From Pyxicephalus adspersus (lineage: Eukaryota; Chordata; Amphibia; Anura; Pyxicephalidae): a stretch of DNA of 64,000 nucleotides. The position numbers were made by a program, and so were the translations under genes. Of this stretch, positions 38,401 to 49,300 are shown piece by piece (position 1 is the first letter of the stretch; each line of letters opens with the position of its first letter). The notes beneath the pieces are model-generated. The model did not search any database. It was not told where the DNA came from and worked only from the letters and a program-made list of their open reading frames with translations. The stretch is from positions 41,864,259 through 41,928,258 of the forward strand of contig NC_092859.1 in NCBI RefSeq assembly GCF_032062135.1, given 5' to 3'.

Positions 38401-40683
38401 GTAAGCATATCTAAATGAAATCTGTGTATTTTTAAAGTTCACCTATTCCACTTCAAAGGATATGTGTCCTTTAGTACATCCTTTAGATCATCCCTTCCCA
38501 GATGTATACTTTACTCCATCCTATGGCCATTTTCTATTGCGATGCGTACTTTGGGAGAAATGTTTGGTGCGCAGTAAATTTCTTGGAAGCGCAAGGTTTG
38601 AAATCGACTTTCTTCACTGTTACGATGACAGAATGTGAAATTATCTCCTTGAATGACTAGCAGCTTTGGGAGATGATCCCTTAGAAGTCTAAGGTTGGTG
38701 CAGGCTTAGGATGTACACATTTTATTGTGTTGCTGCAATAAATTTGGGGGGGTTAGATTGAAAGAACAAAAAGCATGAGTGCACTTTGTGTTTAAAAGTA
38801 CATTTATCCTTTAACAGCAAACTGTTCCAGTGCGGTGCTTAATTATGCCTTTGCAGACTCCCTGATGAACACGTTTTTCAGCAGAAGCTGCTTTGCTGAA
38901 GTTTGCACACTTTTCAGCCAGAGGTCGGTTCTGAAACGTTTCAGGACTAGTGAGCCCCCTATGCCAAAATACTGCCAGCAAACCACTAAATAAAGATTAT
39001 TTTAATGCATAGAGGAGAAATGTATTACCTTGCAGGCCGTCCAGAGATAATTTATTTCACACAACATGCAAACTAGAAAGATAGGGGGACCGTTAATGTT
39101 GGTGTGTTAACTCCAGCTTTCAGGCTGAAAATGAGAAATTAGCCAGAGACCTAGAGCAGCAGCAGCTGCAGGTTGCACATGATCTGGATTTTAATGTGCT
39201 GTCATTATTCTGTCTGTCCCAGTTCTAGTGTTTTCCGCTAGGCAGATCCAGGCAAGAGCATGACTAGTTTTGTAATCGCATTTTTTCTTCCTATAGTGGC
39301 TTAATATAATAGGGATGACCGCATGGCTGCCTGGGACACCGAACTCCAAAGGGTACCTATTGAAGCACTAAAAATATTTGATACTGTGATTTCATAGTAA
39401 CCAAAGTTTTAGCTTTTTAGTAAGTCTATACTTTTTTTCAGAATGTGATCAGCAATGGTAGCCTTTGTATAGCTCACAGTAACAGTTCCCAGTAAAATTA
39501 TCAGACAATAATACACAATACGTATGTATATTTGCTGTTCATGAAAACATTGTCTCCATATTATTTGCCACCAATAAATCTGAGGATAACACTGCATAAG
39601 ATTCAGTTCACTGTATAACAACTGTGCTTGTTCAAAGCCAGCGGAAATGTTCCAAAAAACTATGCCAGAAGCTAAACACAAATGTCTGTGTACTCTGACT
39701 CCTAATGCTTGATCCAGATAAATTAGTAGGTGTACCATGTATTACATACAGCCCTGAACTCACTGCATAAATAATCCTTTAATGACCAGAGGTCTTTAAA
39801 GCCTGGTCCAAATTTAACGTCAGCATTCGTTGGTTAACTTGGCACTCTATGACCCACAATATAATACTTTAAAGTTATATAGGTTAAATACTTTTATTTA
39901 TACACTAATTTGAATAAAAGTTGGTGGTCTGTTAAAAAAGTTTTAAAGTTGTTAAAAAAAATCTTTTTTATATATGTGTCAGTAGTAAACTTGGCATATT
40001 GCCATCTTAGGGCTGCAAAACCATGTTCACTACTCAGGCATCCAAGCGGCTTGAGATCACAATTTTGTAGATGAGATAGCGATGACATTGGAGTCCACTT
40101 TGATTGAACAAAATCTTTAACTGTCTCTGTAGTCTGCTAACATTTGCCAGTGCTTCTGGGTCACAGATAGAATGGTTACCCTGTCATTGTGCCACTCTTG
40201 TTTTACAGAATCTACCCTGCCTGTCTTACTCCTAAAGACAACCTTCTCTTGTTTAAGAATAAATAAACTTCTTACCCTTTCAATTTTTTAATCAACTATC
40301 CAGACCTCGAATAATAATGTGATCTCTCCTGATAGGAAAGGTTCAGCCAATCTATTCTGAGATCTTCCACTTTGGATGAGATTGTATGGTCACATGTCTG
40401 GGCATTTTGTCACGACATCATACATATCACTAACTAATATAGATTTACCTTGTAACATAGTCCTTGTACCTACATACTTTTTCATGTCTTCAGCAGTACA
40501 GTTTGGAAGTATACAGGAGATATATGTAATGGTGTATATATAGTATATATCATATATATGATTAAAAAAAAAAGTATTCATCTGTATGCTCATACCACAT
40601 AAGTGGTATGAGTATGCAAAGTTCTGAAGCAAAAGCATTTTCAAGGGAAGGTCAGCAATTGCTGCCTTCATTTTTCGCTCATA
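35482..40683. other. Intronic sequence without recognised genes
   Basis: Includes a 14-bp perfect palindrome at 38931-38944 in a segment (about 38860-39000) that looks repeat-like, and AT dinucleotide patches near 40534-40562. No coding similarity. Confidence 0.45.
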
Positions 40684-40908
40684 GGGCCTCATCTAATAAA
40701 GCTCTACAAGGCTGGATAGGATACACTTTTATCAGTTAAGCTGGGTGATCCAGCAAACATGGAATGGATTTCTTCTGAAAGTCATTTGTTATTTGTTAGC
40801 AAATGTTTTCAATCCTGGACTAGATCCATTTCAGGTTTGCTGGATCACTCAGCTTCACTAATGAAAGTATATCCTCTCAAGCCTTGGTGAGCTTTACCAA
40901 ATCAGGCC
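40684..40908. mobile_element. Hairpin MITE, full length (copy 3)
   Basis: Runs from gggcctcatctaataaagct to taccaaatcaggcc with nearly self-complementary halves of about 110 bp, the centre being ttatttgttagcaaatgttt. TA flanks both sides (40682-40683 and 40909-40910), compatible with a TA target duplication, but a two-base duplication is weak evidence. No coding capacity. Confidence 0.8.
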
Positions 40909-41900
40909 TATTGTGTCTTTTCTATGAGTATAAGGGTGTCATAAATCATGTTTTTCTTGCATTTGCCTGGCTTTCTTCCTAAAACATCTTTTTTTTTTTT
41001 TTGTGAAGTTGCTGTTTGGCTGAATTTCAAATAGCCAATATTTCCTAGGTGGCCATGTTTTCATTTGACAGTTAATTGAATATCTGAACATCATATAACG
41101 AGACAAATCAGCTCTTTAGTCATTGCTGCCCATAACATTCTATTTCCTTTAATCACAACTAAAGAACGCACTACAAAAGGTAGGAAGAGACATTCTTTCT
41201 TCTCGGTCACTGAATCAGCGTGGTATAATTGCCAAGTGATTTCTAGATATTTTGCTGAGTTTTCTCTGGGTGATAGATGTGCGGCAGATTGGAAGAACAA
41301 AGAGATTCATTCCACTTTCTGAAGTGTTTGTTTATATACAAGTACATTTACAAAAAATGTCTGCTAGAGTTGATTTAATTAAACACAGAAACGAGACCTT
41401 TAAATTGCGTCTTTAAAAATTTTTTTGTCTGTTTACAAACTGACCAATAATTTATAAAGCAATCTTTTCTTGGCTGGCACAACAAAATTTGCTTTAATAT
41501 GTTAATTTAATTTCAAAAGCAGTTTTTTTAATATTTAAAAATTGTCAGATTTTAATAAAGGAAAACCTAGTGATCCTAACATGAAGGTGCTTCCTGTTAC
41601 AGAGGGAAAACGCTATGTGCTTGTGACAATTAAACGTCAATCAGTATGGACTTTTTTTTGTAAAACTAAAATTTAAATCAGCTTTTATTTTGTCATATGT
41701 GATTTTTGTACTGAACATACTTGAATTGGTTATTATGAATAGTTTGAATTATTGAGCTACTTACCTGCACCGCGATAAAGCTATTTCTTCTCTTCTAAAT
41801 TTACCCAGTAAGAAGGTTAAATATGTTTTGACCATGACACTTAAACTAGGACGAATAATAGATTCCAGACTACATTTCCTAATCTCTCATTGGAAACAAT

Positions 41901-42089
41901 GGGCCTGATTTATTAAAGCTCATCAAGACTTGAAAAGATAGACGTTCATGGGAGAACTGGGGTGATTCGGCAAACCTAGAATGGGTTTCATAAAACTAAA
42001 TTGCTATTGTTTGGCAAAGTTTTCAATCCTGGATCTCCCATAAATGTCTATATTCTACAGTCTTGAAAAGCATTAATAAACCAAGACCC
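41901..42089. mobile_element. Hairpin MITE, full length but diverged (copy 4)
   Basis: Starts gggcctgatttattaaagct and ends ataaaccaagaccc. The arms and centre (ttgctattgtttggcaaagt) are recognisable but more diverged than the other copies. It sits about 0.7 kb upstream of the RNF130 exon. Confidence 0.7.
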
Positions 42090-42764
42090 ATGTGTCTACA
42101 TCAGGGGGGAACTACAGGAAGTAGGTGGTGAACAATTGTAAGTCATCAGAGAAATAAAAAAAAAGTAGAGGTCTAACATTGGGTTTTTAGTTTGAAAAGT
42201 TCAGTTCCAAAGTAATACTTTTACACATAATAATAGATGATTGTTGTGAGAAGTTGCCTTGTTCAATATTGGGTTTAGTTGGGTTTTAGAGTTTATAGAC
42301 TGAACAAGCAGATCTCTGTTATAGTCTACCTTCATTTACCAATCTGTATAGAAAATATAAAGGTTGTGGGATTCTTGATATGACCTAATATTTTGCTCTT
42401 AGTAATCACCAGTCAGATGATTTGTCATTATTTTATTGTGTGATGGAAAAGAGAAGGTGGATCCCCTTTATATGACCTGCTGTTAGTTGAGGTCTTTGGG
42501 CACCAAACACATTCCAAAACATTCAGGTGGCTTAACAGGGAGAGGAAAATACTAACTTGGAAACTTCTAAGCCAACTACCACGTTTACCTTGACAGTTGG
42601 TTTAGTCTAATTGCTGAAGCTAACCAAATATATATTTTTTTGTGTGTCTTAAGTTAGGGGATATTATGTCTCCCAGTAACTAGCTTCCATCAAAGCCACA
42701 CTAATTTTTATCTCAATTATCCTAAATATCTGTATTGATTTTCTGCCTCCTTTCCTCTGTCTAG
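42090..42764. other. RNF130: Intron end flanking the RNF130 exon
   Basis: Unique-looking sequence leading into the pyrimidine-rich tract and acceptor. No repeat or other gene recognised. Confidence 0.6.
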
Positions 42765-42959
42765 CTCCAGATCGACAAGGTTGTGACTCTCATATCCGTT
42801 TCCCTGTGCCTCCTAACACCAAGCACTGGATTGCACTTCTACAGCGTGGGAACTGCACCTTTAAAGAAAAGATTCTTCGAGCTGCATCCCACAATGCCAC
42901 AGCTGTGGTAATCTACAACAATAATTCTAATGAAGATACTGTGACAATGACACACCCAG
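42765..42959 (+). CDS. RNF130: Internal coding exon of RNF130 (PA domain segment of a transmembrane RING E3 ligase)
   Basis: The exon is 195 bp: two bases completing a codon, 64 full codons, then one base, so it is symmetric phase 1. A pyrimidine-rich tract ending in CTAG precedes it and CAG|GTACGT follows, both good splice sites. The peptide contains [16 protein letters not shown] and AVVIYNN, with THPG completed across the junction. These are hallmarks of the luminal protease-associated (PA) domain in the goliath family, and the wording and spacing fit RNF130 better than RNF150, RNF149 or RNF128 as I recall them. RNF130 is an endosomal/secretory-pathway membrane protein with a luminal PA domain, one transmembrane helix and a cytosolic RING-H2 domain that transfers ubiquitin. 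Exon residues Cys6 and Cys30 are candidate disulphide partners. Sequons are visible at Asn29 (NCT), Asn43 (NAT) and Asn52 (NNS). No RING or transmembrane exon was found in the window. The paralogue assignment is an inference without a search. Confidence 0.9.
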
Positions 42960-43529
42960 GTACGTTGCATGCTTGGTAAGCCTAAAAGTAGACCTGTAGA
43001 TCTATTGATGATTTCACAGTGTAGGATGTTTGCTCTTTTCCCTTTTGGTAAATAGAATATATATATGTCTTGTGTAGCAATCTTGCAAAATGCTAGGCCA
43101 ACTATGGAAAGAAAGATGTCTAAGAATGTCAACTGGGAATAATAGGTGGTAAGACATCTCCATCCTTTCATCATGCCCCTAAATTTATCCAGAAATAAAC
43201 AAAGTGGTATTCTCTCTGATAGGGTCATTTTGTTTAACATTTCAGTTTCTCAATGTAGGATCTACTTGAAAGCAATATATCGCTCAATTTTAGTAGCATA
43301 GATATATACAGAATATGATCATAAAGGAATATATATATATACACAAACATACATAAGAACATACATTAGACAGTAAGGAAATTGAAGTGTTAGCAGACTT
43401 AGCAGACTTTGTTATGACAATGTAATTTTTGAGAGACAAAGAAAACCTTTTTGTACTTTTTGTAAATTAGATCTCCTTGCCGCAAACAGTTGGACACATT
43501 TAAAAATGTATGAAGATTAGTGTGGCTAA

Positions 43530-43906
43530 GGCTTAGTCTACATTTTCCCCAGCGTTTAAACTGAGGCTTTTAAATCTCCATGCATTAAATCTCCATGCAT
43601 TACATTGGGTTAATCTACACCAGGACGTTTCCTTGAGGCAACATTTTAAAAATGAAAATACTGGGTTAACGCTGGAAAACGCCCAAAAACGTGGGAAAAC
43701 ACAGGTAAGCACTTCCATTGATTTCAATGGGATGTTTAGTATACAAATTAGTTAAAACACTGGAAAACGTGGGGAAAATGCGGCATAGGCGTTTTTCAGC
43801 ATTTTAAAGGCAAGCTTTAAAATGCTAATAAAAGTGCATAAAAACGCATATAAACGCAATTGGAATGTTTACATGCGTTTTTAAAAAAGTCCGTGTTGAC
43901 CCAGCC
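43530..43906. mobile_element. MITE with TAA target duplication
   Basis: 377 bp between TAA (43527-43529) and TAA (43907-43909). Ends ggcttagtctaca and, inverted, ggctgggtcaaca match at 10 of 13 positions. The body is rich in acgttt/aaacg words in both orientations (gggaaaacacagg, catgcgttttt). A 16-base word, aaatctccatgcatta, is duplicated in tandem near 43571-43602. TWA duplication again suggests PIF/Harbinger, but this family differs in sequence from the tacacacgtg family. It lies 0.57 kb after the RNF130 exon. Confidence 0.7.
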
Positions 43907-43909
43907 TAA

Positions 43910-45307
43910 TGTTGTTGAATTGCAGACTAATGTTGTTCCCATGGCAGACTAATTTTCCCAAGGTAGGGGTACAGAGACTAATTTTTCTAGATGTATAGTT
44001 TAGGATTTTACCATACTTGTGACTGTGACACATCCCATATGACCATTGGAGACACATAACTATAGCTGTGACACATTTACCTAGTTAAATAGCTCGGCAA
44101 TGTAAACTGCAAAAAAGGGGGGGACTGAAGTCCTTTTATAATAAAGAAATATACAAGTCTAAATCATACCTCCAATCTAAATCATCGATGTATGTGATGG
44201 AAAACTCAATGATACTTGAACAGGGTATTTTAGGAGGAAGGAGAAATAGCATATCTGTATTGGAGATAATATTAGATACCAGGCATCAGCAGCAGAGGAA
44301 TGTAATTGAGTGTCATATTTGTAAATGTGTATTGATATCTTCCCTTTCATATGAGATCAATGATATACTTTCTTACCACTGATTTCTTTATTGTGTATGG
44401 CATTCTTAAGTGCATTAACTCGCAGGAATTTGTTTTTGTCTTAATGAAAAAATTAATGCGCACATGATGATCTGTTTTCTTTTTTTCTTAAAGAGGAATT
44501 GATGTTCTAGCTTACACATTTTCGGGTAATGTAAAGAATATGATAAAACCTCCACGAAAAACTGCTTAGTGAAAGCTATTTAAAAAAACAAGTGAAGGGG
44601 GAAAAAAATATTTCTGATTTTCTGTAGGTGGGTGGGGATGTTATTACGGGTCCAGCTAGGGGATCCAGCACTGTTTACTCGGGTGGGGAGACCTTGCATT
44701 GTCATAATTAGAGATGAACAGATCTTTCTTCACACTTAAGGCCACATTGGGACTGGAAGGCATTGTTAATTGTGGGAAAGACATTTCTTTTTACTAAAAA
44801 TTGTAATATGATTGCATATATATTTTTATATTAATGGTAGGCCAACTTTAACAAAATACCTTTTGACCAAAAAAAAAAAACTGCTTAAAGGTTCCTGTCC
44901 CCCAGATTTCTTCCTTAGTGAGCTTCTAAGGCCCCAAAATATCAGAGCACTCCCGATGTGCAAATAGTTACCAGCTTCTGTGTTGCTCCTTGCTAATTAA
45001 TCCAGCACTGTGTGTTAATGTGGTCATCCCTCACAGTGATGGGCAGGTAATAAGACCCAAGTGGGAGGCATTAGGAAAGATGCAACTAGAAAGATAGAAA
45101 AAGCAGTTACTGGTTACAAATTCAGTCCTTATATTTATGGATAATATAATAAATATAATAGCATTTTAAATATAATAAATTTTAAACATTATATATATAT
45201 ATAATTAAAATAATACTACCTAAGTAACTGAATAATAATTTAAATATATGCAAGCCAGGTATCTGTTGTAAGATGTGTATTGCTGTTTAACTAGTTTTGA
45301 TATTTTC
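43910..45307. other. Intronic sequence without recognised genes
   Basis: AT-rich, with a short AT dinucleotide run near 45190-45204. Nothing else identified. Confidence 0.45.
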
Positions 45308-46320
45308 TTTTTTTTTTTTTAAGAATAATTTTTATTAACAAATATCAAGGAATGTACAAAAATCACAAACATTTTATAACATTGTATGATACATCAGAAA
45401 CACGTAAATAGTAACATAGATGAAAGAAAAAAAAACCTGGGCATTTCCATTTTCAAATTTTTCAGATGGATAAGAACCTGGGAGCTAGGGGACTAGAAAA
45501 GAGACGGAATGAAAAGAGAGGGGGAGGGGGAGGGGGGGTGTAACAAGGAAAACAAGCAGATTCCATAAATACATACATAACTCCATTACAACAAAAAACA
45601 CATGAATGAATAGTATTAATTCAGAGGTGAAGGTCTCACGTCAGCTGGAGATTGTTGCAGTAGACTAGTACATTTTACAGATGTGTAGAATTGGATCCAG
45701 TGATACCATGTCTGGGTAAATTTGTCATATCTATTGGCATCAGTAAAAATCATATCCTCCATGCGGTAAATGTCAGCTACCCGTTTCAGCCAGTGTTCTA
45801 GTGTCAGTGGGGTATCTCTCTTCCAACAAGCCGGAATACATGCCATTGCCGCGTTCAAGAGATGTCTTAGTAGTGAACGTTTGTACATCTTCTTTGACAA
45901 ATAAGAAAGTGAAGGAGGGCCAAGGCTGGTTTGTCTCTAATATCCACATCGGTAAGCCTAAGAGTGATATTCGCCACCAAGACCCAGAAAGCTTTAATTT
46001 TGGGGCATTCCCAGAAAATTTGTATGAGCAAACCCTGTGCCTCACCTCCAGCAAGAGCCAATCACATGAGGGAAAATCTTAGCAAGCTTGGACGGTGTTC
46101 CTACCAGCGAGTGGCCAATTTGTAGTTGGTCTCCTGGTATCGGTTACAAATTGAAGCTTTATGGCAAAAGTGAAGCACCATCTCCCTCTGTTCCTCAGTA
46201 AATTGAGTATTTAAATCCACCTCCCATTTAGCAACGAAATTAGGAGAGATGGGTGTGTGCTGCCAGGAGGTTTTGAGAATTTTCTTACTATTCCCACACT
46301 GCACAGCTAGAGGAAGATTG
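45308..46320 (-). pseudogene. Degenerate 3' end of an L1-clade LINE (ORF2 C-terminus plus tail)
   Basis: On the minus strand, successive fragments read QETNYKLATRW (about 46110), HIF/QIFWECPKIKAFW (about 46000), LNAAMACIPACWKRDTPL (about 45850) and a final TQTWYHWIQF (about 45690). This order is that of the C-terminal region of L1-type ORF2 proteins: the nYKll.rWy motif, the CCHC-like region, WECPki..FW and the terminal W..W motif. The fragments change frame at least twice and contain stops, including one right after the RW motif. The poly-A end appears as a + strand T-run (about 45310-45322). It is a 5'-truncated dead copy of about 1 kb. Confidence 0.75.
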
Positions 46321-49300
46321 TACTTTGCAGTGTTTTATTGGAAATGACACTACTGAATCATTGTCCAGTGTAAAGTTTGGAGACTGAAAGGTGGCACTGA
46401 AATTGGGCAACATATAATTATGGTGTTGCCTGCCTGGCTGGCTGACAAAGCCCCACTAGCCTGGGACTGAAAACCATACCACAACACTCAAACAGAAAAC
46501 TATTTTGGCCTGTTCTCTGTAATGTTATGCGCAAACCAAAGATGTTGCTGCTGTGCATCATATGTTTTTTTTTTCAACCAGCTTACATATTATTAGTGAC
46601 TTTTGAAAACATTTGTCTTCATTTAAATGCAATTTTTCTGCAGTGTTTTTTTCTCTTCGTGTTGCTTGGACTCTATTCAGTTCAAGTACAAAATTTTAGA
46701 CCACCAGCAGAAACAAATTCAGCAGCTTCTGAAGACAAAACCGTGGGGGATAGGTTAATGATTGAACAAAACTATGCAGACTGCTAAAATGTTTTAGATG
46801 TGCAGTGGGACTTGAGCGGTACTGACGGCCAGCTTCATTGTTAGTCCCCGAGAGGACTGCAACCGTCCGTCAGTGCGCCCAGCATCACGTTAAATGTTAA
46901 GGGACCTATATGCCTTAACTACAGCATTTTCCTAATGTAGCCTAAGTTTCTGCTATTAGTGCAAGCTTTAGGTAGACATAAGAGCATTATTCAGTTATCA
47001 GCTTTGGGGCAAACTAGTATAAAGGACCTTGCTTTTTGCTTTACTATTTTTTATTGATTATGTTTTTCTATATATATTTGTAAAAGTGTTTATCCAGACC
47101 ATCTGCATGTGCCCAGCTAGAGGGCTATTTTAAAGATTGCATTATATGGCCCCTTGTTGAGTTTCATCTTGGGCAGTTTTGTGTGTGATAATAAAATGTA
47201 TTGCTACTTGTATACATGGATTATGTATATAATGACCACGCTTTTCCTGCTTCCATGTATACTCAATATGTGGTCTAGATATGAATGATCTCGTCTCAGT
47301 TCAAGAAGCTTGTTTTTAGCTTCGAGGCTGACTACTTGTGTCAACAGTTTAAATTGGCTGATACCTTTACTATCCTTTCTGTGCCTAAGTGCTGTTGTAA
47401 GCCCTTCATTTTACCTTGGCTCGTGTCACAGCTCCCTAGCAATCCATACATACCATTCATAAAAATGTTCTAAAAAAATCAACTTTATCCTTCAAAAGTC
47501 TGACCTTGAAATCAATGAAATCACTAATTCTTTCCCACATTGGCCAGAATATTTTTTAAATTTTGTTGCATTTCTGTATGTGGAGCATACAGACATAGAA
47601 TACTCAAAATGTTGGTAAATTAACATTGCCGTCTAGTGTTGCGGTATTGGGATTTTACCTTTACTTACTTTACTTTACGAAATCTGGCATTGCTGATTGC
47701 CAAGCACTACCTATAATGTGACTGGCCTGGAAATAGCATGCAACCATTAATACCTGAAAAAGCTGATATTCCTGTCCTTTGTATTTGTTCCAGAATAATG
47801 CAGAGATAAAAATGACTGCAACACCTCCAGGATAAAAACATGTGTTCCCTCCCCTCTATATATGTATTTTCATGATTTCTATTTAAGTCTATTAGTAATA
47901 ATAATGCTACATTTTAAATAATGTTGGATAAGTTCCATTTGTATGCTTTACAATAAAAGGCAGCTAATGACAGGACAAGGGACTAAACAAAGCTATTGTA
48001 ACCATACATCTGCTCTAGGGCCCAGCAGCACAGAGGGTGGTGAATAGAGGGGGAAAAAATCAGGAAGATGTCCTTCTGTCTGCCGGTATAAATTATTTTC
48101 TAGGCAGCAGTAGCATATGGCAGACAGTTCTAATGAAATGAATGGGTTGTAATCCAGACACCTGGGACAGATTGCTTTGATGGTCATTAGAGTGTCACAG
48201 TGTTGGTCATTATTTTGGAATGGCACATGTGTCCATGATTGTGTAATATTCAGCTCAGGGTGGCAGATGGTTCTTAAGACCCAGTGATTTACATTTATTG
48301 TCATGACCCTACATCACAATAATACTCTTTGTGACCTTTGTGCATACATGTATAACCACAGAAGTGCACTTTGTGGTTTCAGCACTGTAATGAGTGCACA
48401 TATTGCATTTCTACTCCTTTCCAATAAAAACAACCCTTTGTGGAGAACAATAACAAGCACACAAATATATGTAATCAATTTAAATAAAAATGAAAGGAAA
48501 ATTCCATCTAAATTGTTCACAAGACATGCAGTATCTTCATTGTGATTTTAGAAAATTCACAAACCTTTGTAAAAACAGAAAACAAACTTGTCAGTAATGA
48601 TATATTCTATTTCTATTGTAATTTGTTAGGATTGATGTAGCTGAATATACAAGTCTACAACATTGAACCCATGACCTATCTTGTATGCCTATGCATGATT
48701 CTATGGTTGGTGGCAATCCTAACCATATGGTTGTAATTGAGGAAGCTTCTAGGCTTGGATGAATAAAAAACAACCTGCTTGTTTGTGTAGTAGCTACTCT
48801 TATATTGATCCCGTTATTTACAAAACAGATATGAAGATGCTTTGTGAACAATAGGCACTGTTCTGTCCAGTAACCTTTAAAGAGGGGCATTATGTGCCAG
48901 AATTACCAGATTGACTTCCAGCATTATAGGACAGCACCCAGTAATAATCGTAAATGAAACCAACCTTCCTTATCACTCTGATTATTTACAACAGTGGTAA
49001 ACCTGTCATTTTCAAATGATTCTTAATGTTTTTAGTAGTTAGAATATAACCAAAAGCCAAAAAAATAATAATGTATTTCAGCTTACAAGTCCTTAGCTGC
49101 TTTAGTTTTCTTTAGGCTAAGTGCATTTGATGCAAGAACAAAATGTCTGTGATCCTGCAAGGAAATTTGGTGTTCTTGTCACTGTGCAGATCTTATACAT
49201 CACTTATTAGCCTTCTTAATTATCTTCTGTGAACTACATATTCTGTGTAATCAGAGGTTCTCCTCTGTGTAATGTATATGAAGAGAAGGAGAGAGTTTTC

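Larger units (their letters stand above)
1..42764 (+). other. RNF130: Intron upstream of the RNF130 PA-domain exon (probably intron 1, incomplete)
   Basis: No other exon-like segment with family similarity and splice sites was recognised upstream of 42765, so the stretch is read as one long intron of the same + strand gene. It ends in a pyrimidine-rich tract (42741-42762) and AG at 42763-42764. It is filled with SINE, LINE and DNA-transposon derivatives listed separately. A short non-coding or fast-evolving exon could be hidden here; nothing in the sequence settles that. Confidence 0.6.

Noticed and set aside
38868..38940. ctgatga followed later by gaaac, suggesting a hammerhead ribozyme core
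   Set aside because: The intervening 60-odd bases do not form the required stem II next to the core, and the remaining stems are not evident.
41448..41500. ttataaagcaat followed by a possible pairing arm (atttgctttaata): resembles the start of miR-340, which in mammals lies in an RNF130 intron
   Set aside because: Only the first 12 bases match; the rest of the mature sequence and the other arm do not, and pairing is short with a bulge. A chance match in AT-rich DNA is more likely.
42839..43240. 133-codon minus-strand frame overlapping the RNF130 exon
   Set aside because: It is an antisense shadow of the exon and following intron, with no recognised domain.
46527..46787. 86-codon + frame with a hydrophobic start and a polar end
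   Set aside because: No recognised domain, no RNF130 match and no convincing splice sites; consistent with chance.
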